This document shows, one piece after another, positions 62,816 to 64,000 of a DNA stretch of 64,000 bases. The notes below the pieces were generated by a model, which was given only the letters and a program-made list of their open reading frames with translations, made no database searches and was not told the DNA's origin. How positions within the stretch are numbered: the first letter of the stretch is position 1; each line of letters starts with the position of its first letter. The position numbers were made by a program, and so were the translations under genes. The stretch is from Thermodesulforhabdaceae bacterium. Lineage in GTDB: Bacteria > Desulfobacterota > Syntrophobacteria > Syntrophobacterales > Thermodesulforhabdaceae. Location of the stretch: NCBI GenBank assembly GCA_037482015.1, contig JBBFKT010000001.1, forward strand, positions 401,854 to 465,853, read 5' to 3'.

Positions 62816-64000
62816 ACCGTAACGCCTCAACAGGATCAAGCTTTGCCGCCTGATGCGCAGGATAAATTGTTGCACCAAAACTGATGATAATAGCAGCCAG
62901 ACAGACGAAAAATACATCCCAGAATTCTATTTTTACGGGGAGATTTGAGATGTAGTAAATATCCTTGGGAAGTTCTATAAAATGATATCGTTTAAGAATG
63001 CCGCAGAGAATAAATCCTCCCACCAGCCCAAGAATTGTTCCGCAAATGCCTATAAATAGCCCCACAAGCATAAAGACACGTCGAATGCGTGATGCTGTCG
63101 CCCCCATCGCTTTCATTATTGCGATGTCTTTTGATTTGTCCATTACCAACATTATAAGCGAACTGACAATATTAAAAGCTGCTACAAGTACGATCAGAGT
63201 AAGGATGATAAACATGGCAGTTTTTTCGAGCTTGAGAGCGGAGAAAAGGTTTCTGTTCATCTGCATCCAGTCTCTGACCCAGTAGGAATAACCAAGCTTT
63301 TCCTGAATCATCGATGCTACCCTGGATGCATCATCGGCATCTAGAAGCCAAATTTCAATTCCCATTATTCGATCCGTCATACCTGAAAGTTGTTGAGCCT
63401 CACGAAGACTTATAAATGCAAATGTTTGATCGTAATCATATACTCCCGATTGAAATAAACCAACCACTCGATAGGCTCGGCTTCTCGGAACTTGTCCCAT
63501 AGGAGTAATTCTTCCAGATGGGACGAGAATATTTACAACATCATTGAGGTGAAGGTTCAATTGTTTTGCCAATTCGACACCGAGAATAATACCGGGGGTG
63601 GTTAGCTCTTTTCCTGATAGAGAAGTATTTTCGATGTCATCGATCCGTCCCATGATTAGATTTTTGGCGATCATTTCTGAACGGTCTTTGTGAACATCGA
63701 CACCTCGAATAACTGCCCCGGTTGACCTTCCTCCGGAACTTAACAGTCCCTGAAGGTATATAAAAGGTGATGTAATTCTTATTCCCGGCAGGCTATTTAT
63801 TTCATTAATTACCGATTCGTAGTCCGGAATACTTCCATGAAGACTTCTTACAACCACATGAGCTGTTGCTCCCAGAATTCTCTCCCTTAAATCGCTCTGG
63901 AATCCGTTCATCACAGCAAGCACCACTATAAGAGCCATAACCCCTACTGCGACCCCGGCTATGGATATAACGGTTATAAGAGAAAGAAGCCCTTGTCGTT
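62808..64000 (-). CDS. lolC: Lipoprotein-releasing system membrane protein LolC/E (5' end outside window)
   Basis: 397 visible residues; the gene continues past base 64000. The edge sequence reads LLSLITVISIAGVAVGVMALIVVLAVMNGFQSDLRERILG, the end of the first membrane helix and the start of the periplasmic domain. Three C-terminal helices follow (about 265-290, 310-335 and 355-375 of the visible part) and the MacB/FtsX-like PVEALRYE terminus. It transports outer-membrane lipoproteins to LolA together with LolD. The ATG at 63938 is internal and should not be used as start. Confidence 0.95.
   Translation of the reverse strand, partial: RQGLLSLITVISIAGVAVGVMALIVVLAVMNGFQSDLRERILGATAHVVVRSLHGSIPDYESVINEINSLPGIRITSPFIYLQGLLSSGGRSTGAVIRGVDVHKDRSEMIAKNLIMGRIDDIENTSLSGKELTTPGIILGVELAKQLNLHLNDVVNILVPSGRITPMGQVPRSRAYRVVGLFQSGVYDYDQTFAFISLREAQQLSGMTDRIMGIEIWLLDADDASRVASMIQEKLGYSYWVRDWMQMNRNLFSALKLEKTAMFIILTLIVLVAAFNIVSSLIMLVMDKSKDIAIMKAMGATASRIRRVFMLVGLFIGICGTILGLVGGFILCGILKRYHFIELPKDIYYISNLPVKIEFWDVFFVCLAAIIISFGATIYPAHQAAKLDPVEALRYE

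Noticed and set aside
62815-62917. N-terminal extension of LolD
   Set aside because: The extra 34 residues are the lolC coding region read in another frame; the family start is at 62815.
63938-64000. lolC starting at ATG 63938
   Set aside because: The frame continues to the window edge with typical LolC helix residues, so the gene is cut by the window and the ATG is internal.

Overview
The window looks like the chromosome of an anaerobic Gram-negative bacterium. The best guess is a member of the Desulfobacterota (Syntrophobacter/Thermodesulforhabdus-like sulfate reducers or syntrophs). Supporting signs are outer-membrane and lipid A genes, a two-subunit 2-oxoacid:ferredoxin oxidoreductase, a rubredoxin-like protein, a PxxKW cysteine-rich protein, and several small proteins of a kind met mainly in such genomes. 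The placement is inference from gene content and was not computed. Coding density is high, and there is no prophage, complete insertion sequence, integron or CRISPR array.

Layout. 1-7862: thrS-infC-rpmI-rplT-pheS-pheT translation cluster, then a PilZ-domain gene. infC has no ATG, GTG or TTG start in the right place and appears to begin at CTG. 8445-13950: a Cache chemoreceptor and a large hybrid sensor whose ATPase domain is degenerate, both on the minus strand. 14042-14119: tRNA-Glu. 14307-19938: MoxR ATPase, VWA/CoxE-like protein, TtcA-like PP-loop enzyme and DNA polymerase I. 20033-25438: a mixed set (small coiled-coil membrane protein, Nit-type amidase, ComF, transglutaminase-like protein, AF1514-like protein, XRE-cupin regulator, J-domain protein). 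25622-30325: ComM-like ATPase converging on a tightly overlapped four-gene operon headed by spermidine synthase. 30684-32723: groES-groEL under a promoter overlapped by a perfect CIRCE operator. 32914-37584: pilB-pilC-pilS. 37754-43886: PxxKW protein, oxidoreductase alpha and beta, an inositol-phosphatase-like protein, a rubredoxin-like protein and an EF-G paralogue. 44308-47664: EAL phosphodiesterase, FAD oxidoreductase and Mog/MoaB. 47710-53327: Mut7-C protein, LolB-like lipoprotein, TPR lipoprotein, HD-GYP phosphodiesterase and pyrF. 53351-64000: an envelope cluster read leftwards, lolC-lolD-bamA-ompH-lpxD-fabZ-lpxA-(lpxI fused to a Gfo/Idh/MocA oxidoreductase)-lpxB.

Nearly all the longer gene-free stretches carry one dispersed repeat family. 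Its members have terminal inverted repeats close to AGAGTGTTCGAAAA and usually a central palindrome of about 28 bp built on GTAGGGGC/GCCCCTAC, so they behave like MITEs. Three copies are merged with remnants of a group II intron; two of those keep a recognisable 5' end and domain V/VI. Copies or fragments lie at 1-295, 7895-8391, 20507-20698, 24234-24756, 30409-30578, 32731-32752, 38341-38448 and 43931-44237. A lone palindrome lies between rplT and pheS.

Functional threads. Cyclic di-GMP signalling recurs: a PilZ protein, EAL and HD-GYP phosphodiesterases, and a PilB with the 24-5-24 residue MshEN motif pair. The window contains no GGDEF cyclase. The envelope cluster covers lipid A assembly up to the disaccharide, outer-membrane protein folding and lipoprotein release. 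The items I would look at first are the CTG-initiated infC, the MITE/intron family, the LpxI-oxidoreductase fusion, the degenerate hybrid kinase and the spermidine-synthase operon of unassigned purpose.
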